Shown one piece after another: positions 22,338-32,936 of a stretch of 37,793 nucleotides of DNA. A program made the position numbers and the translations under genes. How positions within the stretch are numbered: the first letter of the stretch is position 1; the number at the start of each line of letters is the position of its first letter. Below the pieces are notes generated by a model. It searched no databases, was not told the origin of the DNA, and worked only from the letters and a program-made list of their open reading frames with translations. Source of the DNA: Acephala macrosclerotiorum (Eukaryota; Ascomycota; Leotiomycetes; Helotiales; Mollisiaceae); NCBI GenBank assembly GCA_014904845.1, contig MU119616.1:1-37793 (forward strand), in the 5' to 3' direction.

Positions 22338-23169
22338 TTAATATACCCCAGGAAACAACTTATAAGGAACCTTGTTCTTGAACTCCGTCCACGAGGGTCC
22401 ATACTGTGTCACAAGTTAGCACTACCCCGCATCAACACCGTGATATAGCACTCACCCTCGACCGGCAATATTCATCCAACACCGGAATCGCCCTATTCGC
22501 AAAATCCCACGAGAAGAACGCCGCGAGAATACCTCCCCAGATCCATCCACCGCTAGCAAGAGCGTACGAACTTCTCCAAATAGTAAATGCTCCATAATTG
22601 ATGTGCCTTGCAAGTCCAAACAATCCGCCAGTATACACCTTCCCAGCATTCTTCGGATCATCCTTGAACGCCTTTCTCTGCGTCTCAGACACAGCTTCAA
22701 TCGCCAATCCCACAAAATATGACACCGAGCTCAAAACCAGCAATGTCGAAACGCCATCGCTGTTCTCTGCCGTAAGGAATTCAGGTGTGAACGCATTCGC
22801 AGCAGTCGTCAAGCTCAAAATCGAATTCACAGAATTGAACAGAGTGTTGAATACCGAGATCAAGACCGCGTTGAGAGGAAGCATCTCTTCTTTCGAGACA
22901 TAGACTAGCCAGTATGATTGTTTGATGCTGGTTCCAGCTGCCATGGCGAGTATGAGGAGGGGCTTGAGGGGTAGACCGAGCGCGATTGCAGGTGCGAAGT
23001 TCGGTGGTTGGGAGACATTGAGGGCGGAGAGGAGGGGGCCTGCGAGGCCTTTTGCGAGGATGCCGTATTGGAGGAAGATGTCTGCTGTTCGTAGACCGAC
23101 CATGAGGGAGGTTCCTAATGGCGAGGAGCGGTAGATGCCCCGCTGGATGAGGTCTTTTTTGACGGGCAT
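22338..23169 (-). CDS. DUF1295-type membrane protein (steroid-reductase-like fold)
   Basis: Two exons, 22456-23169 and 22338-22403, with a 52-nt intron (GTGAGT...CAG); 259 aa. The start is the ATG at 23169 (MPVKKDLIQRGIYRSSPLGT). Several hydrophobic segments are visible, and the C-terminal part carries GGLFGLARHINYGAFTIWRS and, across the splice, LDEYCRSR then YGPSWTEFKNKVPYKLFPGV. This is the R-H-x-N-Y-x-G ... E-Y ... VPY ... P pattern of DUF1295/steroid 5-alpha-reductase and ICMT-like proteins, which bind NADPH or a methyl donor in the ER membrane. The reaction and substrate are not known. The gene looks intact. Confidence 0.82.
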
Positions 23170-25080
23170 GTTGGAGGTCGGTGGAGGGAGTTTGCTTCGG
23201 TTTCAAGGTGCAGCTCCGGCTGCTTGTCGAATTAGTTTGGGTGCAGATTGTGGTGGTGGTATTGAAGTCGACGCTGGAAATGATGATAGTGAAGTGGCAT
23301 GGTGTTGTTGAGGCGGGGAATCGCGTCAAAGCATGCTTTCATGCACGGCCAAAGCTCTCTCAAACCTTACGAGAAACACAACAATCAATTCGACTCTTTG
23401 CACGTCTCTGAAGTTGATGAGATTTTTCTTCTCTGAATCTGCAGTACTCATAATTGGGGAGCTGCAGAGCAATGGTATGCATTTATGATTTAATGGTTAT
23501 GTTGGGAGGGAGAATGGCGCGTCGGTCCTCCTGCTCTATAAAAACTTTGAAGCTTTAAGCTCCATTGAAGTCCCAATGAAACCGCTCTCCGCGTGTTCAC
23601 GCATTACCGCTTTGCTTCATGCTTGCTCTTGCGCGTCCTTTTCTTGCCCTCATGTGGGAGCTGTCCATTTGGTTTTCGAGGTCCTGGATTGAACACAATG
23701 TCACCGAGGTCGTATGGGTGTTGGCAGATCAGCACTTTATGCTGTAGGTGACGTTGTTTGACTGGGTACAAGTCTTTAAGTAACTCAATGCCATCAATTC
23801 AAGCCTTTTGGATACAGTTGTTAATTATCTGTTAATTTTGTGCTGCGTATTTGACATATCGCCCGCCCAGTCTCACGCCCTAGCTCTTTGGACATGTCTG
23901 TCTGTGGTGAAGTCATCGCAACTGTTTGCTTCAATTTCCAGCTGAGTACCCTAAATTGGTCCCGAGGTTCACATGCCAAGTTTATGCAAGTTAAACAGAT
24001 ATACCGTGCAATGTGACTGCTGAGGACTGGGCAAGTCTCGCCTTATCCTTCTGGACCTTGATGAGAGCGGGGAAGCCAATACCTTGTCTCGAACGGGAGT
24101 CTTTCTGACGCCTCTGAATGTGCTGGCGAGTGCTCAACACAAACCTGAGCAGACCATCATGGTTTCCACCTTCGTGTCCACTTCCAAGCGATGAAGAGAC
24201 GGGTTCGCCATCGGTACCGACTCCCGAGGGCAGTACGAAATATATATCATGAGACCAGGTATATTAGACGGGACAAGCCCCCAAGTAAGTTGTTTCAATT
24301 AAAATTTTAAGCTATTTCATCTAGTATGGGAATTAGACATGCCTCCCATTTAGGCATTATTCAGGCTCAAATGGCCCTGCGGCATGTACCCATTTTCCTC
24401 TACCCCATCACGTGGCATAGAGGGGTCGGCTAAAGTCCCTTTATGTGGAACAATCGCTGTTCCGACTCCGCCCCTTGTCTTATTACCCCACAAACTTCAA
24501 ATGGAGACTCGAGTTCGATTTAATATTTCATAAGGACTGGTTGATGGGGACTAAGCCTTCTTTGAAGGTCGTCTCATCTTACATTGCCTCCTCTCGTCGA
24601 AGTAAATTACCATATCTCTGGTCCAAGCTTCTGATATATGTTCAAATATCTGTTAAAACAATCAGTTCCAAACAATTGATAAAAACTAGTGTCATGGCAT
24701 GTCTGTCTCCTGCTCCTGAACTCTCTTCATGAGATGACAAGCTTAAAATGAAGTTTTCAAGAGGCTCTCGACGGCTAAATCGCTCGGCACAGCGGGGATC
24801 GGCCAACAAAGTTCCAAATTATATGTCTATCTTCCGCTGAGCGCGTATGATCCAAGCTCTAGGAGCAAGAAAAGCTTGAACTTCATTCAGACTTTCGTCT
24901 GAATGTTCCTTGTTTCCGAGGATCTCCCCAGATCTGGTTTTCCTATATATTTTTTGTGAGCTCAGGTCTTGGTTCCTGGTCCTAGTTCTCTCCACATTGT
25001 ATATATTTCCTGTCTTTCCATATCTGTACATACTTTTCAAGCGTCAAGTGTCTCTCTGACGTTATCTCAATCAACAATCA
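23170..25080. other. Long intergenic region
   Basis: About 1.9 kb without a supported gene. Small open frames (23181-23411, 24445-24732) lack domains and splice partners. Composition is ordinary at 23170-24240; 24240-24330 is locally AT-rich. It should contain divergent promoters for the DUF1295 gene and the CE5 gene. Confidence 0.5.
24999..25007 (+). promoter_or_regulatory. TATA-like box of the CE5 gene
   Basis: GTATATATT about 75 bases upstream of the CE5 start codon at 25081. Spacing matches the box upstream of the GH62 gene. Inferred from position only. Confidence 0.4.
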
Positions 25081-26098
25081 TGCTCCTCCCAGCAGCAATC
25101 CTCTTCTTCCTCGGCCTCGGCGCCGCCTCCCCCATCGAGCTCCTCGAAGAACGCCAAAGCTCCTGCCCCGTCATTCACATCTTCGGCGCCCGCGAGACAA
25201 CCGTAGCGCAAGGCTACGGCACCGCCGGTGTAGTCGTCAACCTCGTCTTGAACGCCTACCCAGGCTCAACAGCTGAAGCTATCGTCTACCCCGCCTACGG
25301 GGGACAATCCTCTTATGGTGGTGTCAGCTATGCGGGCTCTGTTCAGCAAGGAGTAGCGGCTGTTCTGCTGTTAACAGTTTCAATACTAAATGTCCCAGTA
25401 CACAGCTTGTTTTGGTCGGATATTCGCAGGTATGGAGTTCCTTTCACCTAAAATTTCAATTAAAATATCGGATCGGCAGCTAACGAGGTACAGGGAGGAC
25501 AAATCTTCGACGACGCGTTCTGCGGTGGTGGAGACACGAATGAAGGAATCACTAGTACCGCTGTCCTGATCCAAGCTTCTGCTATCAACATGATCACAGC
25601 TGTCATCTTCATGGGTGACCCACGTCACATCCCAGGATTGTCATATAACGTCGGGACTTGCCAGGCTTTAGGAGTGAGTCCATTCCCTTTTACTCTCCCA
25701 ATTTTACGTGCTAATGAGAAACAAAGTTTGCACCCCGCCCGTCCGGCTTCGTCTGCCCTTCCGCCTCAAAAATCCAATCGTACTGCGATGCCGCAGACCC
25801 ATACTGCTGCAACGGCTCCGACGCTGCTACTCACCAAGGCTACGGTGCTGAATATGGCTAAGCTGCTCTTACTTTCATCAAGTCCAAACTTTCCACTACG
25901 GGTACTGGTTCTGGTTCAGGTACCGCGACTACGACTACTGCGACCAGCACGGGGACTGCGGGGAGCGGGAGCGGAAGTGGAAGCGGGACAGTGGTGCACT
26001 GGGGACAATGTGGCGGTGCGGGGTGGACTGGTGCTACGACTTGTGCCGCGGGGTATACTTGCACGGCTGCGAACGCTTATTATAGTCAATATTTGTAG
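25081..26098 (+). pseudogene. CE5 acetylxylan esterase with CBM1, inactivated
   Basis: Three exons are recognisable: 25081-25429, 25494-25673, 25727-26098 (introns of 64 and 53 nt). Signal peptide MLLPAAILFFLGLGAAS, propeptide-like LLEERQ, then CPVIHIFGARETTVAQGYGT, nucleophile motif VLVGYSQ-GG, IFMGDPRHIPGL, and YCCNGSDAATHQGYG with the catalytic His. A Thr/Ser/Gly linker leads to a complete C-terminal CBM1 ([20 protein letters not shown]). It would remove acetyl groups from xylan. Two lesions: between about 25353 and 25366 one base is missing, so AVNSFNTKCPSTQLVLVGYS is read out of frame; and TAA at 25859-25861 replaces the expected Gln in EYGQAALTF, before the linker. Either alone removes the CBM1; the frameshift also removes the active site. 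Confidence 0.85.
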
Positions 26099-26402
26099 TT
26101 GTACACAGAGATGAGGGGTGAGGAGGGAGGAAGTTAAAGGAGGGGATAGAGAAGGGGGTTGTAAATAATTGAAGTTCTGTGTATATATTCTTAGTTGTCG
26201 AGTCGAAAAGTGATTCTTATTCATATTCTTCGAACTTATTGATGGGCGTCACTTCGCAAAATAGTTGAACCTGACTAAGAGGTGTTGAGACAATTGAGTT
26301 TCATGTCATTAAGTTTTATGCCAAGGCCGCAGAACTGCCTTGAAGTAAGTACAAGAGCCTTCAAGAGATGATACAGGACAAGCTATCTCACCTGGCCGCT
26401 TA

Positions 26403-27695
26403 TTACACTATCAAGTATATAACTATTAAACAAACAATCAACCAAAAAGCATTCAGCGCAACACTTCTCACCCCACCACTCTTCTTCGCCGTCCCAGTCC
26501 CCGTAGTCGCAGCCCCTGTCGTCGTCGCCGACCCACCCCCACCATAACTCCCACCCGTCGGACTCGCTATTACACCCGTAACAACAGCATTCGGCAAACT
26601 GCTCGTAAATGGCGCCTGACTCACATTAATGCCCCCTGGGGCCCCCGTACTCAAGACCGGGACCTGAGTCGCCAGACTCGGATTGGGCTTCTCCCCAGTA
26701 CTATCAGGACTCAAAACATTATCCAGAACATGCATGACACCATTCGCCAGCAACAGATCTGAAGTCAATATTCTGGCGGAGTTGACGAAGAAGGAGTTTG
26801 AAGAGAAAGAGATGGTGATGGGGGCGCCGTTTAGGGTTTCGAGGGATATGGTGGTGCCGTTTTGGGGGAAGGAGGTTGAGTAGAAGGGTCCGCCTGTGAC
26901 GAGGATGTGGTATTTGAGGAGGTCTTGGAATGTAGATGAGCCATTTGCCAAAGACAACGACGTTAGAGATGAGGCGACGGATTCCATGGCCACGTTGTTG
27001 GGGGCGAAGATTGTGATGTCGGTTGTTACGTTCAGGATAGTTGCGAGGGCGGAGGTGCTCCCGTTGGGGGTGAAGTACGTTGCTCCGAGGAACGACGTGA
27101 GTTGGTATGGCTCAGCAGCTGTTGAGAACAGTTCGGTGGTTGCAGGGAATGAGGATGGAGGGATGAGTAAGGAGTCGATGATGTGTACAGTGCCTCCTTG
27201 AAATGCGATATCTGTGACGATACCTGGGGAGCGATTACTTTGGCCAGATACCCAAAACATTTCTTTCCCGCTTTGCATCACTCCTCCCACCCGTTGTCCG
27301 TCTGTGACGTTCGTGAAGCTGCTGTTGCTGAGCCATGTTGGAAAATACTGGAACGTTGGAAGGAGCGATGTTGATGGATGGTTTCCTTCAACTACGTGAT
27401 AGTCTAGAATTGCTCTGATGGCGCCGACATCATTGTTCGAAAATGCTGGACCAATGATGGAATAATAAATCGTCTTGGCAAATGCCGCATTGGAAGGCGC
27501 GAGAATCGTGATTGGAGTTTGCGATGCTCCGATGCGTGTAAGGAGATCAGGATATGTTTTATTGAGAACGTCTGAGAAGCTACTTAGGTTCGTCTGGGAG
27601 GATAAAACATCTGTAAACGATGGGAGTGATGATTGAAGAGAAGGACTGATCGCGATGAACGAGAGACACAAAGCGAGAACAGTAGAAGACATCAT
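26403..27695 (-). CDS. Fasciclin (FAS1) repeat protein, probably GPI-anchored
   Basis: Single-exon gene, 430 aa, ATG at 27695 (a second ATG follows directly). Signal peptide SSTVLALCLSFIAISPSLQS. Two FAS1 domains: about residues 25-180 (ITILAPSNAAFAKTIYYSII, LDYHVVEG, GGTVHIIDSLLIPP) and about 190-335 (ITIFAPNNVAMESVASSLTS, LLKYHILVTGG, NGVMHVLDNVLSPD). Many N-x-S/T sequons. A Gly/Ser/Thr-rich stretch and a C-terminal hydrophobic tail (ALNAFWLIVCLIVIYLIV) suggest GPI attachment or a wall anchor. FAS1 proteins act in cell adhesion and at the wall. No lesion seen. It is convergent with the CE5 gene. Confidence 0.9.
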   Translation of the reverse strand: MMSSTVLALCLSFIAISPSLQSSLPSFTDVLSSQTNLSSFSDVLNKTYPDLLTRIGASQTPITILAPSNAAFAKTIYYSIIGPAFSNNDVGAIRAILDYHVVEGNHPSTSLLPTFQYFPTWLSNSSFTNVTDGQRVGGVMQSGKEMFWVSGQSNRSPGIVTDIAFQGGTVHIIDSLLIPPSSFPATTELFSTAAEPYQLTSFLGATYFTPNGSTSALATILNVTTDITIFAPNNVAMESVASSLTSLSLANGSSTFQDLLKYHILVTGGPFYSTSFPQNGTTISLETLNGAPITISFSSNSFFVNSARILTSDLLLANGVMHVLDNVLSPDSTGEKPNPSLATQVPVLSTGAPGGINVSQAPFTSSLPNAVVTGVIASPTGGSYGGGGSATTTGAATTGTGTAKKSGGVRSVALNAFWLIVCLIVIYLIV

Positions 27696-28006
27696 CAAAA
27701 TGTCTCATACGATGATAAACATGAATTGAAAGAGAAAGAAAGAAATTATTCAGGGGTGCGGGTGAGGGAGTCAGCCGCTAAGCTGATCAATCTAAATTTC
27801 CAATATCGTACCTGCAGGTGTCCGGTTCGGGATCTTGGACGGCGCATCGACCTTGTGAACGTCACCAAATGTAACCCTACAATGCCAGCATTGATTCGCT
27901 TGTTGAGGCTCAAGATCCGTTGAAACTTTAAAATCGTGAAATATCTAGTATGCTAACGAGAAATGGTTTGGGGTGCGCTAGAAGGAGGAAGTGACAAATA
28001 TGCTGT
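27696..28006. other. Intergenic between FAS1 gene and hAT element
   Basis: About 310 bases containing the FAS1 promoter side. No box is obvious. The last eight bases are the left target duplication of the hAT-like element. Confidence 0.5.
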
Positions 28007-28816
28007 CAGTGTGGGTCACAATATGGCAATATATTTTATTAATGATGATTAATAAATATGATATAACGAAGTCGTATCGCGATAAATATAATATGATTAA
28101 GTTTCATATTGCCAATATTAAAGTGATATAGCCATATTTTTCGTATTGTTTATATTGGGTAGAAAAGAGGTTAAGAGCTCGAAAGTCTTTTTTAGCGCCA
28201 AAAATCACTATTTTTGATTGTCGGAATCGTTTTGAAATTGAGATTATTTAGACTATAAAGTGTTTAAAGTCGTGATTGAATATCGTAGAAGTTTTCGACG
28301 ACGAGATTAAAAATATAAAAAATATAGTAAAAAAACTATTAAAACGAAAAAACGACGACGAGATCGATTTAACAATTGTTAGTTAAATTAAACACTTTTC
28401 AACGTTTATATCGTTATATTGGCAATATATTATTTAATTGCTTATTCGACATAAGGACTAATATCAACTTTTTTATATGCACGTGATATTAATACTTTTC
28501 ACAATAAGCGATTTTACTCAAATTTAACCGAGGTACTTAAATGCAGCGATTTGATTGGTTTATTAAGGAATTTCGCGATCACATGACTTCGAACTAATAT
28601 GTAGCCGATCCAGTGAGAAATACTAAAATCTTACAATTGTAACTAGTTTACAACTTTCAATTATTAATTAATCCAAATTATATAAGATTTATAAACAAAT
28701 TGAAACTCAATTAAATATCGTTAGATTTCAAGTTTTAAGCGATTTTATTAATCCGTTATTACGCAAATTAATAGAATATAATCGTACTTAATTAAAATAG
28801 CGATCGTAAAACTATT

Positions 28817-29520
28817 AAATACTTTTCTACCTTAGGTACTAAAGTCGGTAATCGCTTCAATAAAAAATATCAAAACTTTTTAAATGCGTTTCTATTTTAG
28901 ATATTAAAGTATTTATTTATTTATTTAAGTAATAAATATCTCTATAATTACGTAGTTTTTAAAAAAAGTTTTAAAAAGTTTTTTTTTAAAATTATATATT
29001 AAATAAAGTAATTTAAATTAATTAAATCGATCGTAGTAATTTAATATAAAAAACGAAAATTTTAAAGAATGTTTTTTTAGTATAATATTTTATTGGAAGT
29101 GCGTTTTTATTTAAAGTACTAAAGTTTCAAACTATAAAAACATTTAAAAATCCAATTGTACAATTTTTGAAAAAAGTTTTAAAAGATTTTTCCTTGGAAT
29201 TATATATTAAATAAAGTAATTAAAAGTAATTAAATTGATCGTAGTAACTAAATATAAAACAAGAATTCCAAAAAGGGTTTTTCTAGTATAAAACTCTATT
29301 ATAAGTGCGTTTCTACCTTAAGTATTAAAGTATTTAAATACTAAAATTACTTTATAATTATACAATTTTTAAAAGGAGTCCTAGGAGTCTTCCCCTGGAA
29401 TTATAAACTAAAAAAAGTAATTTAAATTGATTAAATCGATCGTAGTAACTCGATATAAGAGACGGGGGTCCCAGGGAGTGTCCCCCTAGTAATATAAAAC
29501 TCCGTAATAAGTGTGTTTTT
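28817..29520 (+). repeat. About 206-bp tandem units inside element A
   Basis: The landmark TGCGTTT (or TGTGTTT) occurs at 28885, 29100, 29306 and 29512, a spacing of 215, 206 and 206; TCGATCGTAGTAA-like words recur in step. A partial unit begins near 28817. C-to-T and G-to-A decay increases from right to left: GTCCCAGGGAGTGTCCCCCT in the last unit reads AATTCCAAAAAGGGTTTTTC in the one before and is almost pure A/T in the earlier one. Confidence 0.82.
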
Positions 29521-29525
29521 GCTTG

Positions 29526-29760
29526 AGGCACTAGTAAGCTTATCAGCTTATCGGCTTCACCGCCCGGCAGAATCTAGAATTACTACCCTACTTTTAAATG
29601 CTTATAAAACGCTCAAATTAAGAGCTATTAGCTTGAAACTTGAAATAAGAGTAAATTACTAAAGTCTTCGACTTTGTAGCCCCCCGCAGGGGCGCCCTTG
29701 CGAGGCTTGCGGAGCAAAATGTGCGTCGAGTAGAGAGAGAAACATTTTAAATATAATATG
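29526..29760 (+). repeat. Conserved tail module in element A
   Basis: Starts with AGCTTATCAGCTTATCGGCT, then a CCGCCCGGCAGAA run, an AT-rich stretch (ACTCAAATTAAGAGCT) and a GC-rich end with GCAAAATGTGCGTCG followed by AGAGAGAAACATTTT. The same order is found at 35404-35720 in element B. It shows no coding capacity. Confidence 0.82.
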
Positions 29761-29875
29761 GCAGTCCCATATCATATCAAATACGATACGAATAGCTTCA
29801 TATCGCGATAATAACTCGAGCGATTATATTGGGTAATATATATTGGTTCATATTGTGACTAACACTGTATGCTAT

Positions 29876-30669
29876 TGTCAGGGCTGATCTAAGCGGAACA
29901 CCAAATTGCTGTACAATTTTGGATTAGCAACAAAAACTCTCTCGAAGAATTGGAAATACACGAAGCCCTGATTGCGCCAATATCCCTACGGGAGCAAGAA
30001 CAGGGTTTAATTGGATTTTTATTCCAGTAATTGTTCATTAGAAACCCGATTGCTACAGATCCATTATTTGGACAGCAAAATGCCAATAAATACCGTTTGC
30101 CTGCGGAAAATCGGACGACCTGGCATTTAATAAATAAATATTCCAATGCCTGGGAAAATAAGGTTTGTTATTATTTAATTTTGACGCGTCTATGCCTGCC
30201 TGCCCATCTGCCAACTTGCTTATATTCCTTTACTTCAATAATTATGTATTTTCGATCGCGTCACCGGAGGAGAGGAGTTTGTAATTTAAATTAGTGATTA
30301 TAAATTAGAAGGAATTGGGAGAATGCTTTAATGAGTGAGAGAGAGAGAGAAAGAAAGAGAGGAACTACACTTACGATGTTTTTATTGCGAGATGTAAAGA
30401 TGAAGAAATGCAAAAGGCAAAATATAAAAAGTTAATAATAGATTTGTGGATACGTGGCTTGATTTAATTTTAAAAGTCAGCATTTCCCTCGCCCATTCTT
30501 TAAATGACTTGATCAGTTCCCGTTCTAACGCTAAAACCCATTAGATTCTTTGGATATATGCAGCAAAAGCCAGTAAAGTGCAGCGAATGATGAATGGAAC
30601 TTGGAATATGCTAGGTTTTGCTGGTCCATTTTGCCCCCGTAGGGTATGTCGCGTTTGCGCCCTCCTTCT
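29876..30669. other. Intergenic; GA-rich microsatellite
   Basis: About 800 bases between element A and the four-TM gene. A purine run with alternating GA lies at about 30335-30362. Scattered peptide-like sequence at 29890-30150 has stops and no recognisable domain. No gene is supported. Confidence 0.5.
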
Positions 30670-32466
30670 CTATCTACAAATTCTGTTCCTCTGAATCCGC
30701 TGTCTATTGTTTGAGCACCCATCGATAGAATATTGGATTCGCCCCTCCTTCGAAGTATCACTTGACGTGGAGACAATTGTCCCATTGTCGACGGATATGT
30801 CAAGTTTGACGGGCCTCTCAAGACCGCCCGAGAGTGCTGCACCAGAGAGCAAATCAAGACTGTCCTTCTCGATGCCCGACATTATTGCGACCATGTTAAA
30901 CCCATTCCCGATGGCCATGGAGTAACAAAGAGCAGAAAGGAGAAACATCAACAGTGCAAGGACTGGCTGGACGGCGAGTAGAAGGCATAACAACCAATTC
31001 GCATCAAGGGTGGTTGTGGTGGATACAATGTACTCGTCCATCGGTGAATAATTTAGTTCGGAATCCCACAATCCCTCTTGATTTATCCCCGCCAGCATGA
31101 AGAGCCAGCGAGACCAGTATGAAGTAGCCACGCTTGTCGCGAAAGCAGGAAGAATCCATGAAGATGTGTTTCGGTCTGCCGAGTAAGGTGTAAGAGAATG
31201 AACGAGAACCGGCAACGCATCGAGCGGGAACGGAGTCTCCATGTATGTTGCCACAGGCTCCTGATTGGTCTGGACGCCGCTGCAAGAGCCATTCAACAGT
31301 ACAACTGCTGTACGATTGATCTGCCACGTTCCTGCGCACCTCTCACGACGAATGTTGAACATGAGAGCCGTAGTCTGGAAGGCGGCGAACTTGGGATCTG
31401 ATGGATCGGTAATGTAGTCATCCCAGAAAAGAGGAAACCAGTAGTAATGTCCTACAAAGACATATTGGCCATCCTGCACAGTTGGTCTACTAGGAAGCCA
31501 GCCAAGTGCCCACGCATTGAATTCGAAGAAAGTGGAAAACATTTGTTCTCTGGTGCCCCACGCGTCGTTCAGGGTATTGTTGAAAAATGGGTCGTTCTTG
31601 TTCCTGCGTGATTCGATTGAGGTATTGTAACGGGCAACACTGGCATTGACAGTTGCGGAGACTTCCCAGAATTCGTTTCCTACTAAGTTCTGTTGTATCG
31701 AGGACATATAGTCGGGCAAGGGCATATCAAGCAGAGCAGCGGATGCGTTGTCCAATAGCAAAGTGTTGTAGCCGTAGGCTGTCGGAATGCTTGGTGGTGG
31801 AACCGAATCGTTGGAAGAGGCAGCCATAAAAGGCACGTTCACGTTGATGGTGAAATAGACCGAATTGTTCATAGCATTGTAGTCACTCAATGGTGGTGCA
31901 GCGAGGCCGTATCTGCCTAAGAAGGGATTGGTGATGATATTGCTGCTTGTCTCGCCCGTGAATCGTTTATATCCAACACTCAGCGCGAGGGGAAGAAGCA
32001 AAAAGAATAAGATCGTAAGTCGCCGGATCAACCCGGTATGTGAGGCCGACAGTGTATTCCTCAAGATAGCATCGTAATTTTGAAGTGTTGAGCGATCCCA
32101 TCGCGCTTCAAGCAACAAAAGTGGTGTTGGCGTGAGCTTTTTAAGAGCAAGGTTCATTATACTCAGTAAAAAGCCAATGACGATGATCTGATTCTCGAAC
32201 CCTAGTTGCCATGCGAGAGACAATCGTGGAGTAACTGTGGAAATGGCAGCAGCAAGGCAGGTGAAAGACCCTAAAACAACGCAGAAATCGATCGTCAGAA
32301 ATCTAGACTTTCGAACTGGTTTTCCAAGATGAATGCCTTCCACCAGGCAGTTATTCGTCGAAACAGGGGCTTGAATATTGTATTTCAATGATAATTCAAT
32401 GAAGGAGGGCTGAGATGGAGCGCCTATAGCCGTATATCTTGTCTGTCTCCTGGGCAAGAAGGCCAT
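30670..32466 (-). CDS. Conserved fungal four-TM protein with large glycosylated ectodomain
   Basis: Single-exon gene, 598 aa, ATG at 32466 (MAFLPRRQTRYTAIGAPSQP). Hydrophobic segments at about residues 57-80 (FLTIDFCVVLGSFTCLAAAI), 90-107 (IIVIGFLLSIMNLALK), 147-165 (LTILFFLLLPLALSVGY) and about 490-525 (WLLCLLLAVQPVLALLMFLL). The region of about 330 aa between the third and fourth carries many N-x-S/T sequons and is likely extracytoplasmic. LEARWDRSTLQNYDAILRNT is the type of sequence found in hypothetical membrane proteins of filamentous ascomycetes. Function unknown. The gene appears intact although it lies between two transposon-hit regions. Confidence 0.75.
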   Translation of the reverse strand: MAFLPRRQTRYTAIGAPSQPSFIELSLKYNIQAPVSTNNCLVEGIHLGKPVRKSRFLTIDFCVVLGSFTCLAAAISTVTPRLSLAWQLGFENQIIVIGFLLSIMNLALKKLTPTPLLLLEARWDRSTLQNYDAILRNTLSASHTGLIRRLTILFFLLLPLALSVGYKRFTGETSSNIITNPFLGRYGLAAPPLSDYNAMNNSVYFTINVNVPFMAASSNDSVPPPSIPTAYGYNTLLLDNASAALLDMPLPDYMSSIQQNLVGNEFWEVSATVNASVARYNTSIESRRNKNDPFFNNTLNDAWGTREQMFSTFFEFNAWALGWLPSRPTVQDGQYVFVGHYYWFPLFWDDYITDPSDPKFAAFQTTALMFNIRRERCAGTWQINRTAVVLLNGSCSGVQTNQEPVATYMETPFPLDALPVLVHSLTPYSADRNTSSWILPAFATSVATSYWSRWLFMLAGINQEGLWDSELNYSPMDEYIVSTTTTLDANWLLCLLLAVQPVLALLMFLLSALCYSMAIGNGFNMVAIMSGIEKDSLDLLSGAALSGGLERPVKLDISVDNGTIVSTSSDTSKEGRIQYSIDGCSNNRQRIQRNRICR

Positions 32467-32936
32467 CGTGGCGACTTATGGTGAAAAAGTCAAACACCAG
32501 AGAACGAGATCATGGGAATTTTCAGGATGCGACTGAAGTCTTATATGTGCTGTTTTCAATTGGAGCCTTGTTCAAGAACGCATGCTATTAGATCGAGAAA
32601 CAATTCGTGTAGTGCTGTTCCGATCCGTGTTGCGCCAGTCAGGCGTAGGTTTTTGAGGTGCAGAGACCTTGAAACAGGTCATAAATGCAGTGTGCCTCAA
32701 GAAAGGGAATCTGTGACTGTGGGAGGGTGGGCGTGAGAGCACGCGACTGGGCGATTCCACCGACTGCATTCCTTGTTGGACGCCACCAGAATTGACCACC
32801 AAATACCCTGCGACCTTGATCCTTCAGACGTTGAGAAAAGATCACAGTTCATCTTCCGCTATTGGATTCATTTGAGAATAGTGATTACAGTGTCCATCAC
32901 ATGCGCGCGCTTCTTCGCTGCATTTCGATATGCGCT
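32467..32936. other. Intergenic
   Basis: About 470 bases with only short overlapping open frames and no domain. It contains the promoter side of the four-TM gene. Confidence 0.5.

Larger units (their letters stand above)
28007..29867. mobile_element. Non-autonomous hAT-like element A (1861 bp), RIP-mutated
   Basis: Terminal inverted repeats: left CAGTGTGGGTCACAATATG, right (reverse complement) CAGTGTTAGTCACAATATG. Flanks TATGCTGT (27999-28006) and TATGCTAT (29868-29875) match at 7 of 8 bases, the 8-bp target duplication typical of hAT elements. Subterminal motifs near both ends include TATCGCGATA and repeated ATATTGGCAATAT-like inverted words, possible transposase sites. There is no transposase; the inside is AT-rich on the left and near-normal on the right, and it carries about 206-bp tandem units and a conserved tail shared with element B. 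Superfamily assignment rests on TIR start CA and 8-bp duplication. Confidence 0.8.

Noticed and set aside
24445..24732. Plus-strand open frame of 95 codons upstream of the CE5 gene
   Set aside because: No domain, no signal peptide, no splice partner; ordinary intergenic composition.
28014..29870. CRISPR-like or prokaryotic array reading of the spaced repeats in element A
   Set aside because: The organism is eukaryotic, the units are about 206 bp tandem repeats rather than short repeats with unique spacers, and hAT ends with a target duplication explain the borders.
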